Part shown: positions 1 to 10,500 of the stretch, piece after piece | Position numbering within the stretch: the first letter of the stretch is position 1 | Layout: every line of letters begins with the position of its first letter | DNA from: Thoreauomyces humboldtii | Taxonomy: Eukaryota > Chytridiomycota > Chytridiomycetes > Spizellomycetales > Powellomycetaceae | Assembly: GCA_027596035.1 (NCBI GenBank) | Contig: JADGJA010000250.1 | Location: 1-27,769 of the forward strand | Length of the DNA: 27,769 nt | Reading direction: 5' to 3' | Position numbers and translations under genes: made by a program | Notes under the pieces: generated by a model | What the model was told of the DNA's origin: nothing | The model's input: only the letters and a program-made list of their open reading frames with translations | Databases searched by the model: none

Positions 1-326
1 GAGGGAGGGAGGGAGAGGCGGCTGCGCACACACACACCTAACGCGTCGCGAAACCCCGCTCTCTCTCTGCCTCTGCCTCTCGCACCTTCCCTTCTGTCTT
101 CCTTTGCCTCTCTTCCCTCCTGTCGGACATATAATAACGCTGCTCGGGCTAGTGGGAGGTTGGCAAGCTACACCCTCTGCAGGAAAGGTTTTCGCATCGC
201 CAGCGCTCGCAACATCAGCCTTTTTCGTGCACACGGGACTTACTTCGTCTTCGAGAAGGGAGGGAAACGGCACACTGGGAAAACACACCCACTGACTGAT
301 CCGATAGCAGCACCGCGTCGGCAGCG
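1..326 (+). promoter_or_regulatory. Upstream region and probable 5' UTR of DNAI2
   Basis: No gene is seen here. The first 18 bases are a purine run of GGGA units, followed by a short CA repeat near 28-37 and pyrimidine-rich CT/CCT tracts to about 120. Pyrimidine-rich tracts also lie upstream of the IBTK-like gene in this window. The open frames at 104-295 and 160-675 have low-complexity or Arg/Ser-rich translations without family signal and are taken as chance. No TATA box is convincing. Transcription start and any 5' UTR intron are unknown. Confidence 0.45.
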
Positions 327-2660
327 ATGGAAGTGGTCTATGTGTACCAGAAGAAGCGCAAGGAGTTTGGGCGGCAGCCCACCTTCGGGGACAGACCCGC
401 AGCCCTGGGTCTCGACATCGCCCCAGACCCTGCCCTCATGCGCAACTACATCGAGCGGAACCCATGCTCCGTCGAGGTCCAGAGCGTGCCCGAAAAGTCA
501 GAGCATGAGGTCAACACCGAGAGCTTCGTCTTCTCCAACCGCGGAATACTGCACACCCAGGGAGGCTGGCCGAAGGACGTGGACGCGACCGACGTCGAGC
601 ATACCATCCGTTACCGCAAAAAGGTCGAGAAGGACGACGAGTACATCCGATCCGTCCAGAGCCTGGGAAACGTGAGAATCGGGCGCGCACTTGGGCTTGA
701 TGATGTCCTCGGAGGTTTCTGGGCAAGGGGGGCAACATGCTGAAAGGTTTTTGCATGTAGTCGATGGAGCACTGCATAAAGCAGAACAACGCGATAGACA
801 TCTACGAAGAGTATTTCGCTGATGAGCCGGACTCTATATCGGTCGACACGCCTTCTGCCAAGTCGCTGAACGTTTACCGGTGAGGGGGGGGAGGACTCAT
901 CCCGGATGTGAAAAGATGCATTCGACCCCGTTTCGAGTGCTGACGCCGATCCATCCAATTCTAGCGATCCGAACTCCATGAAGCGTGCGGCAACCTACGT
1001 CTCGTGGTATCCAGATGACGGTCACAAGATCGCAGTCGCATATTCAATGCTGCAGTTCCAATCTATGCCGGCGAACATGTCGTATGACTCTTACATCTGG
1101 GACGTGGAGAATCCCAACACGCCGGACCAGACCCTGACGCCACCATCACCGCTTGTCAGTCTGAAGTACAACCCGAAGGATCCTCACGTTCTCGTCGGTG
1201 GATGTTACAATGGGCTAGTCTGTAAGCTGTCCAACCTCACTGACGCAGCAGCCAAGAAGAATGACACGTACCAACCCGTGGAACCTTGTCAGCCTTTTGG
1301 GACACACGAAAAGGTGCCTTCCCTGTAGATACATCCGTGGTCGATAAAAGTCACAGAGATCCAGTCTACAATCTATCTTGGGTGCAGTCCAAATCAGGTT
1401 AGCTACCGAAAATTCCGAACGTACAATCCTTCTTTCTTTGACTCATCATCTTTGCAGGTTCCGAGCTGTTCACAGTATCGTCAGACGGTCAGGTGTTATG
1501 GTGGGACATCCGGAAAATGGCGGAGCCGACCGAGAGCATGATGCTTGACCCCGACAAGAATGGTCAGGTTGTAGGCGGGACGGTGATAGATTACGAGACA
1601 ACCATGGTGCGTTCGTTCCGGCCCATGATCGACGGCAGGAAACTGACGCTCTCAAAAAATCGCCACAGCCAACAAAATACATGATCGGTGGAGAAAACGG
1701 ATCGGTGTTCATGTGCAACAAGAAGGCGAAAAATCCCTCAGAGAAAATCACACATGTGTATCCAGGGCATCACGGCCCTGTCATGGCACTACAGGTTTGC
1801 CGAACATTCTTCATATACTATCATCGGAACGAAAGCTAAATCTTCGTGTACGTTTCTCAGCGCAACCCCTTCTTCCTCAAAAACTTTTTGACCGTCGGAG
1901 ACTGGAAAGCACAGGTATGCCCGGGATGTAACGTACCCCGAAATGGGTTGAGGTTCTCAATTGTTCTTCACGACTTCCGTTACCAGATCTGGGCAGAGGA
2001 CATCCGGTCTCCAATCATGTCGACTCGATATGCACCTTCATATCTCACAGACGCGTGCTGGAGTCCAACACGGCCTTCCGTCTTCTTCACCTCCAAGTTA
2101 GATGGAACAATCGACGTCTGGGACTACTTGTTCAAGCAGAACGACCCGACGCTGACCGTGCAGGTATCGTTTGTGTACTTCATCTCTCGCACTTCCCGCA
2201 GGGGACTGAGCGCCTTGTTACTGCAGGTTGGAAACTCCCCGATCCACTCCATAAAAGCACAGGAACACGGCAAACACATCGCCACAACAGCGAGAGACGG
2301 CTCCACGACCATCTTGGAGCTGTCGGACGGCCTCACCCGCCTGCAGAACAACGAAAAAACCATCTTTTCGCAGGTGAGCAAAGTAGATGACGACCGTTTC
2401 GTTCACAGAGTATGGATTTGACTCTGTTCGTTCATCAGATGCTGGAACGCGAAGCCAAACGCGAAAAGACGCTCGAAGCGTCCGCTCGGGAAAAGCGGTT
2501 GAAGGCTGCTCAAAAGCGGCCCAACTCTGCTGCAATGAAGCCCGCAGGACCCGCACTCGACGAGATAGTAAAGCAGGCCGACGACGACTTCTTTTCCTTT
2601 ATCGACGACGGGAGCGGTACGGCGAGGGAGAATGCAGAGGCGAGGATGCGAGAGGAGTGA
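327..2660 (+). CDS. DNAI2: Axonemal outer-arm dynein intermediate chain 2
   Basis: WD-repeat intermediate chain of the outer dynein arm (Chlamydomonas IC69/ODA6, human DNAI2); it helps hold the motor complex on the axoneme doublet. I read ten exons: 327-671, 761-879, 965-1221, 1293-1397, 1458-1606, 1669-1794, 1861-1914, 1987-2163, 2227-2373, 2439-2660. They join in frame to 566 aa, against about 605 in human. The start [15 protein letters not shown] matches the family N terminus. Other family landmarks are EGGWPKD-like [79 protein letters not shown] and LTDACWSP, in the right order. The tail is charged and helical ([16 protein letters not shown]). Exon 4 was placed at 1293 because only that acceptor restores FWDTRKG. 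No disabling change is seen. Its presence implies a motile flagellum at some life stage. Confidence 0.97.
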
Positions 2661-2987
2661 CGGGCCACATAGGTCTCGTCACCATCCCTGTTCGCGCTCA
2701 CATCATTCACCTATTCCTTTCACTTTCAACCGCCCGGTCTGCACTCCTTTCCACCTACTCTTTCTCTTTGCCTCTTTCCACCAACCCTGCTCCCTCCAGA
2801 GCTCACCCATCAACGTGCTCTCAGCCCGTTCTTTTTCCCATCGAGACTCGTAATGACCTTGTGATCGCAGATGTATGATGTGTAACCACGCCAAGCCTGT
2901 GGTTTAGAGTGTCCCAAGGAGAATTGCAGGTGTTCCAAAATGTGATTGTGGTGAGACGGTCCCCGAACTTCGCCGATAATTTCAACA
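2661..2987. other. Convergent 3' intergenic region, DNAI2 / pol eta
   Basis: This 327-bp gap lies between two stop codons facing each other, so it holds both 3' UTRs. It is T/C-rich on the plus strand between about 2700 and 2800. I see no canonical AATAAA on either strand and no gene. The open frames here have no family signal. Confidence 0.5.
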
Positions 2988-5652
2988 CTAATTGGGGGAT
3001 TTGGGCTTGAAGAAGGCGCTTGCTGACCGGGACGCCGGAGCAGTAGACGTCTTACGCGGTTTGGTTGGCTGTGCGATGGGGTGCTTCCGCTTCGCGGTAT
3101 TGGCGCGGTTCGCTAAGGAAGACGTGTTTTCGGCACGGAAGGTGTCATGCAGCGCGAGAGCAGTGTGCCAGTCCTGGTGCTCCGGGAGAGAAGAAGCTAG
3201 GATGCTCGCACCGCACTGATCGCACGCCAACATCTCCGGCAGTGGCTGAAATTCCGGGATAGGGGCGATTGGCTGGGATGACCTTTGAGCGCGGATGTTG
3301 TCGAGAGGTACTTCTGATATTGGAAGTTTCACTGGCACCTCCAGCAAGGGTTCGCTGAGTGTTCGGGTTTCCGGCGACGGCGCTGATGAGTCTCGAGGAG
3401 CAGAGGAAAAGAAAGCAGCGATGTTTGGATTGTTATTTGATTTGGCAGCTTTGACTTGGGATACAGACGCTCGGCCCACAAGGCTCGAAGCTTCGGTTGG
3501 CAGCTGAGTTACATCTGCAGCCGTGTCCGTATGGATGGACGCGGGAAAGAGTGGAGCAGGGGCATTTTCAGGCGCTGGACGGAAGAAGGATTCAATTGTT
3601 TTCGGTGCGGTCGGTGGCGGATGGAGTGGAAGGGGCTGCCGCCCTGGATCGTTCTTCGAGGGACTTGGCGTCGATATGCTCGGAACCACCGGACCTTTAG
3701 TGAAGAAAGACGAGATAGGCTGTATACCGGATTCGATGGTTTCAAAGGAGCTGACGCCTACGGCAATACGGTCTAATGGCCATCGAGGATTTTGAAGCAG
3801 AGTGAGACACCGATCTCGAACGCTATCTCGCGTGAAGCCGTGGAAAGGCGGAAGATCCGCGCGTTTCGAACGCTCTGAGCCTACGGCAGACGCGCCTCGC
3901 GCCACGGCCGTCTTCGTATGTAGGGTGAGCGTACGCGGCCAGCGCGCATGCGTTTTGTGGTCATTCATTAGTCGAGTGTACAGCTCGGTTGATAAAATTC
4001 CAAGCCAGTGGTTGAGCTGAGTAAATTGGGTGATGCCGGGACGGAGGGCCTTGCAGGCCATCATGGACTTTGGAATAGATGTTTCATTCACTAAAAAGTG
4101 AATAAAGCTTGGTTGAGAGTCGAAGGCCGTCAAACAATAATTTCATTCGCTCACCTTCGTCATGACAGATGCCGCGACAGATATTGTAGAGCCATGTCCC
4201 AGTACCTTCTCCGAACTTGGCCTGGAGAGCCTCAAGGGAGAAATGCCACAAATCGCCGGCATTTGGGACCCCAAGTGCTGCCTCCACCTCAGCCCCGAGC
4301 TTTCCACCCAGATTACGAATATTCGCCATCGGAAGCTCCCTCATGAGAGGCAACACCTCCGCCTGTCGAAGGACGGTCTTTCCCGGGTCACAAGTTCGCT
4401 GTCAGCGATCGACCTTACTAACCAAAACGAGGTATGTGCGTCCCCGCACCTGCTTGTCGGGCTTGTTCATGCCTGAACAGAGCTTGGCCAAAGTCTTGTT
4501 GTGTGCGATGCCCGTCGAGCAAGTATAGTGCAACTCCGCGAAAACAGCGGCCCGAATTTCACTGCTAAGATCGGCGGCAAGCCGCAGCTGTAAATCTCTG
4601 ATAACACATAGAGTTTGCGTGAGTCCTTTAAATGTAACTGTAAGCGACCGCGAACCTACCGCCAGCCCGTCGACGTTCGAACCTGTTCGCCAACGAGAAC
4701 CCCGGCCCCTTCCCAGTCTACCACAGGGTCTTCTGGATCCTCCTCGTCTTCCGAGGCGGCGTAAAGTGACAATATTCGAGAGTTGATGAGCTCCGTCATA
4801 TCAAGAAAGGCCTCATCTGGAAGCAGCCATTTCAGCTCCCGGCCGGGATAAAATGTAGCAGATTGCCTTTACCGATCGAAGCCCGCTGATACTTTGGGCA
4901 AAAGCGTTCAAAGATTGCCATAATCTTCTCGCTAGCGCGCCTAAAGAAAATTCAGTCCAAGAAGGGTAAGGCAAAGGAGCAGCTGGTACCGGCAGAGTTT
5001 CTGCCACGCTACCGATAAGGATCGAGGGACACCTACAGCATGCGATTAGTCTCGTTGTAGTTGTGCCTAGCGTTCAGGCCGGGCTACCTTGTGAGTCTGA
5101 TATGTGATACCCTCCGTGTGATATTGCGCCGTGTCGTCCCCATCAGCGTACGTTGCCACTGCAGAGTAAGAGAAGATCAGCAAACCTCACGGACGTCCTA
5201 TGGTTCAACCGTCACCTACCGTGCACAAACTTGACCTCGGGGCATTTGACAAGCGCTTCCGCAACATTACAGTGTCTGACTGACGACCCACCCGGTCAGA
5301 ACGCTTCCCACGTAGCGGCAAACCATTACCACTGGTCACCTTTTGATGCCTTTTGCTCGCGCTGCGTAGTTGACAGCAATGAGGCCAGACCACTGTTGCA
5401 CACAGAGCGGAACGTCTTTGGGTATTCCAAGACGAACGTGTTCAACCTGCGCAAAAGGTCAGAGTCCTGAAAAGCTTCATCAAGGAGAGTTCGCAGAATG
5501 TCCATTACCTGGCAGTAAAATGCGTCCTGTTTGTAAACGGGCCAGAGAAAAGTCAGCGTTCTTCTCGACGCATTTGAATACACGTAGCAACATCGTACGA
5601 GATCAACATGAAGGATTACACGACTGTTCTTGAGTGCTTCGTCCATTGCCAC
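2988..5652 (-). CDS. POLH: DNA polymerase eta (Rad30-type Y-family translesion polymerase)
   Basis: Y-family polymerase that bypasses UV photoproducts at stalled nuclear forks. Eleven exons in transcription order: 5652-5599, 5526-5509, 5446-5340, 5275-5220, 5158-5088, 5032-5013, 4940-4873, 4816-4660, 4597-4450, 4377-4155, 4090-2988. They join in frame to 674 aa (human 713). Motif I HVDLDAFYCQVE is at residues 15-26 with metal ligand D17. ASIDEAF gives catalytic D132 and E133. The little-finger entry CSTGIAHNKTLAKLCSGMNKPDKQ is followed by the thumb MANIRNLGGKLG. The C-terminal half is Pro/Ser-rich. It carries a UBZ3 ubiquitin-binding finger at about 597-616 (CDQC...HQDWH, with the expected Asp), a basic NLS-like stretch at 641-654 and a terminal PIP-like SASAFFKPKSPN. 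Three further FF motifs lie upstream. The start at 5652 gives the usual short lead before motif I; 5646 is an in-frame alternative. Confidence 0.96.
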
Positions 5653-5872
5653 ACTTTGCGGCCCTTCCGTCTTGCCTCACGTGGTGGTTGTGAGGATTAG
5701 AGCAAGTGGCAAATGTGACTCCCGCATCGCTCTGTCCAGACCAACCGGACATGCAATAAGAAATGAAGTGTTACGGCCACGCCATCCAGACTGCGCGTCG
5801 CCGACGCGCCTGAAGCAAGCCCTGCGCAAAGAAGGAGGGTGCTGGGGGAGGCACCGAGACGAAAGCAAAGCG
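5653..5872. promoter_or_regulatory. Divergent promoter, pol eta / DNAAF11
   Basis: Only 220 bp separate the start codons of the two divergent genes, so they must share or closely abut promoters. No TATA box is evident. I looked for an RFX-type X-box, often found upstream of ciliary genes in animals, and found no convincing palindromic match. An open frame of 78 codons runs through on the minus strand without family signal. Confidence 0.55.
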
Positions 5873-7515
5873 ATGGTCCAAAGAAGTAAGTCTCGGCACC
5901 GAGTAATATGCAACGCTTCTTATGCTGACGTTGTTCCACTAAGTTGACAAGGAGCTCTTGCGGAAGCGTGCGGAGCATAACGACGGCGAGCTTTCCTCGC
6001 TTCGCGAAGTGACTCTCCATCAGTACGACATTGAGAAGATAGAGAACCTTGATGTCTATTGCCGCCATCTGGAAATACTCTTTTTGCAGAACAATCAAAT
6101 TGCTAAGATCGGTGGGCCTCTCTTTCTTTTGCGCGTGGGGTACATCCGTGCTGACTACGACACATGCTTTCAGAAAATCTCAATAAGCTCAAGGAGCTGA
6201 AGTACTTGCAGCTAGCGCTGAATAACATAACAAAAATCGAGAACTTGGAAGGATGTGAAGCCTTGGAGAAGCTTGATCTTACCGTCAACTTCGTTGAGGA
6301 CCCCTTGGACGTAGAGAGTTTGAAGGGAAACGAGGAACTGAAAGATTTGTAAGCGGTTGGTTTGCGTATCTGAGCTCTTAGTGCGATTCTTGAAAGCCTT
6401 AACTTGCTCCTGTTGCAGATATCTACTTGGCAACCCATGTGCCAAAAAAGAAGGTTACCGGGAGTATGTGATCACCGCATTGCCTCAATTAAAGGTCCGA
6501 AGATCCCGTCGAAAACTTAACACTTCGACGGATCCACTGATTCTGAGTTTTGTGTAGATGCTGGATGGTCGTGACATCACGCGAACAGAACGAATTGAGG
6601 CGGCGCAACTCTACGATGACATCCGGTTACGTTTTCTGCAGGATAAGGAAGCCTCCTCTGACCAGCTGGGTACCGGCGATGTTACAATCACCGACAACGG
6701 GCCGGACGTAGCCGAGGCTATTGGTGACGTTGAGTAAGACCATCTATGATGCGGCACGTCTTAAGAATCCATGGACTAATTCCAATCTCCTGGACAGTGC
6801 TGCAGCGAAGCGCCATAACTACCAAACTACCACGACTGCACATACACCCTCGGCACGCTTGTCAGCGGCCCGCGATCTCGCTCTCTTGAAAAACCCACCG
6901 GTAGAACCAAAACCGGCTCCGATACCAGCACCGCTGTTCACCGCGTCCGGTCGCCTCTTGCAAAAGAACCAGGGAAAGTGGACGTATAACTTCACCAGCT
7001 CCTCGAGCACCACGACCCTCCATGTGCACCTGTCGAAGTTCATCGATACCAGTCTTCTGGACGTCGAGGTCGAGCGCGACTGGATCCGCGTCACGGCGAA
7101 AGGCAAAGTACTTCAGCTCGTGCTAGAGGAGCCGGTACAAAGTGACGGGGTGATATGTGAGCGGAGCACGGTCTCTGGATGGCTGGCGGTGACAATGATC
7201 AAGGAAGACATAGTCGGCGACCTCGAAGATATCAGAAGGAAAGAGAAGCAAGAAGAAGAAAAGGCAGAACGAAAGAGACGAAGTGAGACAGAAAAAGAGC
7301 AAGCTCTAGTGCAAGCGGAGAGAAAAAGCAGAATGCAGGACTTGGAAAACTTTGTACCAACGGGAACGGTGAATGTGGGCACCATTGTGAAGGAAAATGA
7401 GATGAAGAAGAGGGTGAACGGAGATGGAGGGATCATGAACAGGGGCTTTATCGTAGCCTTGCCTGAAATTCCGCTAGGCTTTGAAGACGACCCGGACGTT
7501 CCCCCGCTTTGCTGA
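5873..7515 (+). CDS. DNAAF11: Dynein axonemal assembly factor 11 (LRRC6/Seahorse/TilB)
   Basis: Cytoplasmic factor needed to pre-assemble axonemal dynein arms before transport into the flagellum. Six exons: 5873-5885, 5944-6111, 6174-6348, 6419-6494, 6558-6733, 6798-7515, joining in frame to 441 aa. The first coding exon is only 13 nt. Spliced to exon 2 it gives [18 protein letters not shown], which matches the family start. Leucine-rich repeats follow ([38 protein letters not shown]). Next are the LRR cap [29 protein letters not shown], and the HTPSARL region. A p23-like CS domain is at about 264-342 ([22 protein letters not shown]). A Lys/Glu-rich coiled stretch follows, and the end [10 protein letters not shown] is the diagnostic family C terminus. 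The junction 6733/6798 was chosen for its GTAAGA donor and CTAAT branch site. Confidence 0.95.
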
Positions 7516-7560
7516 ACTCAAGTTAGATATATTCAATGCGCCATAAATAAAGGGTGACGT
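7516..7560. terminator. Shared convergent 3' end with AATAAA
   Basis: Only 45 bp lie between the DNAAF11 stop and the stop of the minus-strand gene. AATAAA at 7546-7551 could serve as the plus-strand poly(A) signal. If so, the DNAAF11 transcript would run into the opposite gene's last exon. No equivalent minus-strand signal is seen inside the gap. Confidence 0.5.
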
Positions 7561-10500
7561 CTAGCATGGAGCCGGAGGTTTGGCCGAGGCCTTCAACCCC
7601 GGCTTGGAGGAAGGTTTTGGCGGCACAGCGAGGGCGGGTGAGGCCTTCACCGCTACCTTTGAGGGAAGTTTCGGCGGCACAATGAGCGCGGGTTTGCTGA
7701 CCGAGGAAGTCGCGGCCATTGGCTTCGCAGGTTTCGCAAGAGGACGTGCTGCGGTCGAACCCGTCCCTCCGACTTGTTTGGAAGGTGCAGCTGGTGCCGC
7801 AACCTTGCGAGCTGTAGGCTTCACGCCTGGCTTAGCTCCAGGTTTCGCCGTGGATGAAGTTGCCAGGGCCGCTTTTTTGAGAACCTCTGATTCATGTACC
7901 CAATCGACCCACCAAATCTGCTGTGCAATACCCGTGAGTGGAACCGTCGGGTCATCAGAAGGAAGGTAGCCGCTTTCGGCTTCGATAGCCGCCAGGAAGG
8001 ATTGTTCTGCTTCATCCAGCTTTTTTACATTGGCGTTCACGTCGAACTGCTCTAACTGACTCGTTCCGAGAGCCGCCAGGAATCTTGCGTTCCTTGGCCG
8101 GCGGGCCACGAGTGCTTGGGCGGCCAGCTCGGCTGTTGTAGCATTCCGAGCCTGAGCCTCCTCAGTTGTGCCCAGAGTGGATGCAAACCGCCGCGCAAGT
8201 TGCAGCAATGAGCTCTCTATACTTGCTAATCTTTTTTGAGGACCATCCCCTGGGAGTAGCGGTAGGATCTTCAACAGCTCCGCTAGAGAGCAGCAGATGG
8301 CGCTGCCCAATTTGTTCGCCCGGACACTGCGTTTGGCGGACCTTCGTATTTCGTCCGGCACCCTGTCAAGTAGATCGAACAACACCGCAGCGGCTTTCGG
8401 TAATTGCTTGCTGAACCGATAACCGCGCACCAGAGCCAGGTGCATGTCAGGCGCAAGGGCTAAGATCGTCGGCGTAGTCGCTAATAGCGACTTGCTCTGT
8501 TCCACATGCAATCTCTGCTCTTCTACGAACTCTTCCAAGTATTGTAAGCCCTCCTTGCGTTCTTCCAAGTCACTTTCAGCTGAGCTTCTTTTTAGCAGAC
8601 ATAACCCCTGTTTGCGAATTGGCACCGTAAGTCGCTCATTCGCTTGAGAAACGCCCAATCGGTCTTACCGTGAGCGTCCGCGTTGGTTTCGATAGTGGCT
8701 TACATGCTTGGGCTATCCGAAGCAGGGGCAATGCTTCGGAGGATCGCCCACACTGCAAGAGGAGCCTGCCCAAGTGAAAGCTGAAAGAAGTCGTCAGCAA
8801 TCTAAAAAGCTTTGGCAGTAAGTATTCCATCCGCTTACTTGGCTTCGAAGCTGACAGGATTTATTGTGAGAGCGGCTCGATACTTTTCCATATACTTCTC
8901 GATTTCTGCGTTCAGGACAAGATTTGGGCCCTTGCTCGAGTCCCAGCCTGCCACACCACTTGCGCCGGCCACTTTGCGCACAAACCAGGAATGAAGGCCC
9001 TGGACTTCAGCAGCCTGAAAATCCGGGATATTAGAGGAATGTATAGACAACTAAGAAATTTGAGCAGCGGGGGCGCCGGACCTTATCCGAGTTCCCATTT
9101 TCGAGCAGCCTGTGATATTCGCCTTCAAGGGCTCGGATTTTCCTCGCGTCACTTGATGACTTCGCAATCTCAAGCTGTTCGAGCAATCCGTCGACTTCAT
9201 CGCTCATGAAACTCTCAGCAGCCGCAGTATTCTCGCTTGCCTCCAGGTTTTCGGCTCTCGACATCGCAGGAAGAGGAAATACCTCTGTTATGGCCGTGAT
9301 TTCCTCCAAAACCAAGCCCAGGCGCAGATGCAGGTTCTCGTCCCAGGCAGTGGCTTTGGAAAGGTGAGATTCGCTATTGATGGAGATGGCTGCCGCATAA
9401 AGTGACGCCGCCTCGTTTAAGAGCGAGGCATCAGGACGAGCGGTGCTCTGACCCATCGTCTGCTCAGCGAGCTGATATGCCTTTTCCAGGGACTGCAGAT
9501 AGGAAGAGATTTTCTCCTCTGCGGCTTTGGTGCAGCTCTCGACGCTGCCTAGCGATGCGCGTTTGTTCACAATTGCTTTCTCCCAAGACGCGGCTGGTTC
9601 AACCTTTGGCTCGCCTTTTTCCGGATGAAGAAGCGGACAGCCGATCGACGCATTATGGTACCCAGCGTCGGATGTTCGGACCCGAGCGCCACAGGCGCAT
9701 GGATTCGTACAAGCTTCACGATGCTTTCCTCCTTCCAGATTATTAAGCGCAACGCCATACCGATAGCATTCCGTACAGTAGCCGGGCGAGAATTGACACC
9801 CTTTCAGATGGTCCGCCAGCTTTGTAATGTCCATGCTGGCTTGCATACAACCATACTTTGTGTAAGGACATGCAATCATAATCTTTTCCAGGCGTGCTTC
9901 CATGATCGGATCGGTTTCCAGGATGACGTTGTTCCCCCAAAGTGCTTCGGGACACAAAGGGCAGGCGGTAGTCGTACTTTTCACCCCGGCCTCTTCTGAC
10001 TCCTGAGCGGTCGTCCTCAGGATGTCGTGACAAGTGAAGCAGAACTGGTGGTCACAGCTCGATGCTGTGCGCACATAACTTCGAGGTCGAAAAGTGTTGT
10101 TGCAGCATAAGGAGCATAGCATGTTGCTGTCGACGAGCTCGTCCATGAGCGGACGTACAGGAACGTGTGGTTTTTCTTTGCGTATTGTGACGCTGTATAA
10201 CTGTGTGTTGGTCGCATCGCTCGAAGTGACTCGAATTTCGAGGAGCGTGTCACCAAGGAAGAGTCCGACCTTGTGAGCGACCAGCCGGGGGGATGAGATC
10301 ACGACCTTGGCCTTGACGTCGAGAGAAGGTGCCAGGAACGTTAGATCGGAGGTGTCGAAATCTAGGTTGCCCGACCGAGAGCGGTTAGCCCCCAGGAACT
10401 AAGATCCGCATGCTGTTTCACAGACCTACTAGGAGATTGTAACGATACTCGGCTCGATGAAAGTCCGGAACCATCATTCCAGTCGAGAAAGAGAGCTCCT

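Noticed and set aside
1..18. GGGA repeats as a telomeric or G-quadruplex element
   Set aside because: Only three to four short units at the window edge; too little to separate from a promoter purine tract.
160..675. 171-codon frame overlapping DNAI2 exon 1
   Set aside because: Out of phase with the clear DNAI2 start; Arg/Ser/Thr-rich translation typical of a shifted reading of coding DNA.
7580..7969. 129-codon plus-strand Gly/Ala-rich frame
   Set aside because: Antisense shadow of the Lys/Pro/Ala-rich tail of the RING/TPR protein.
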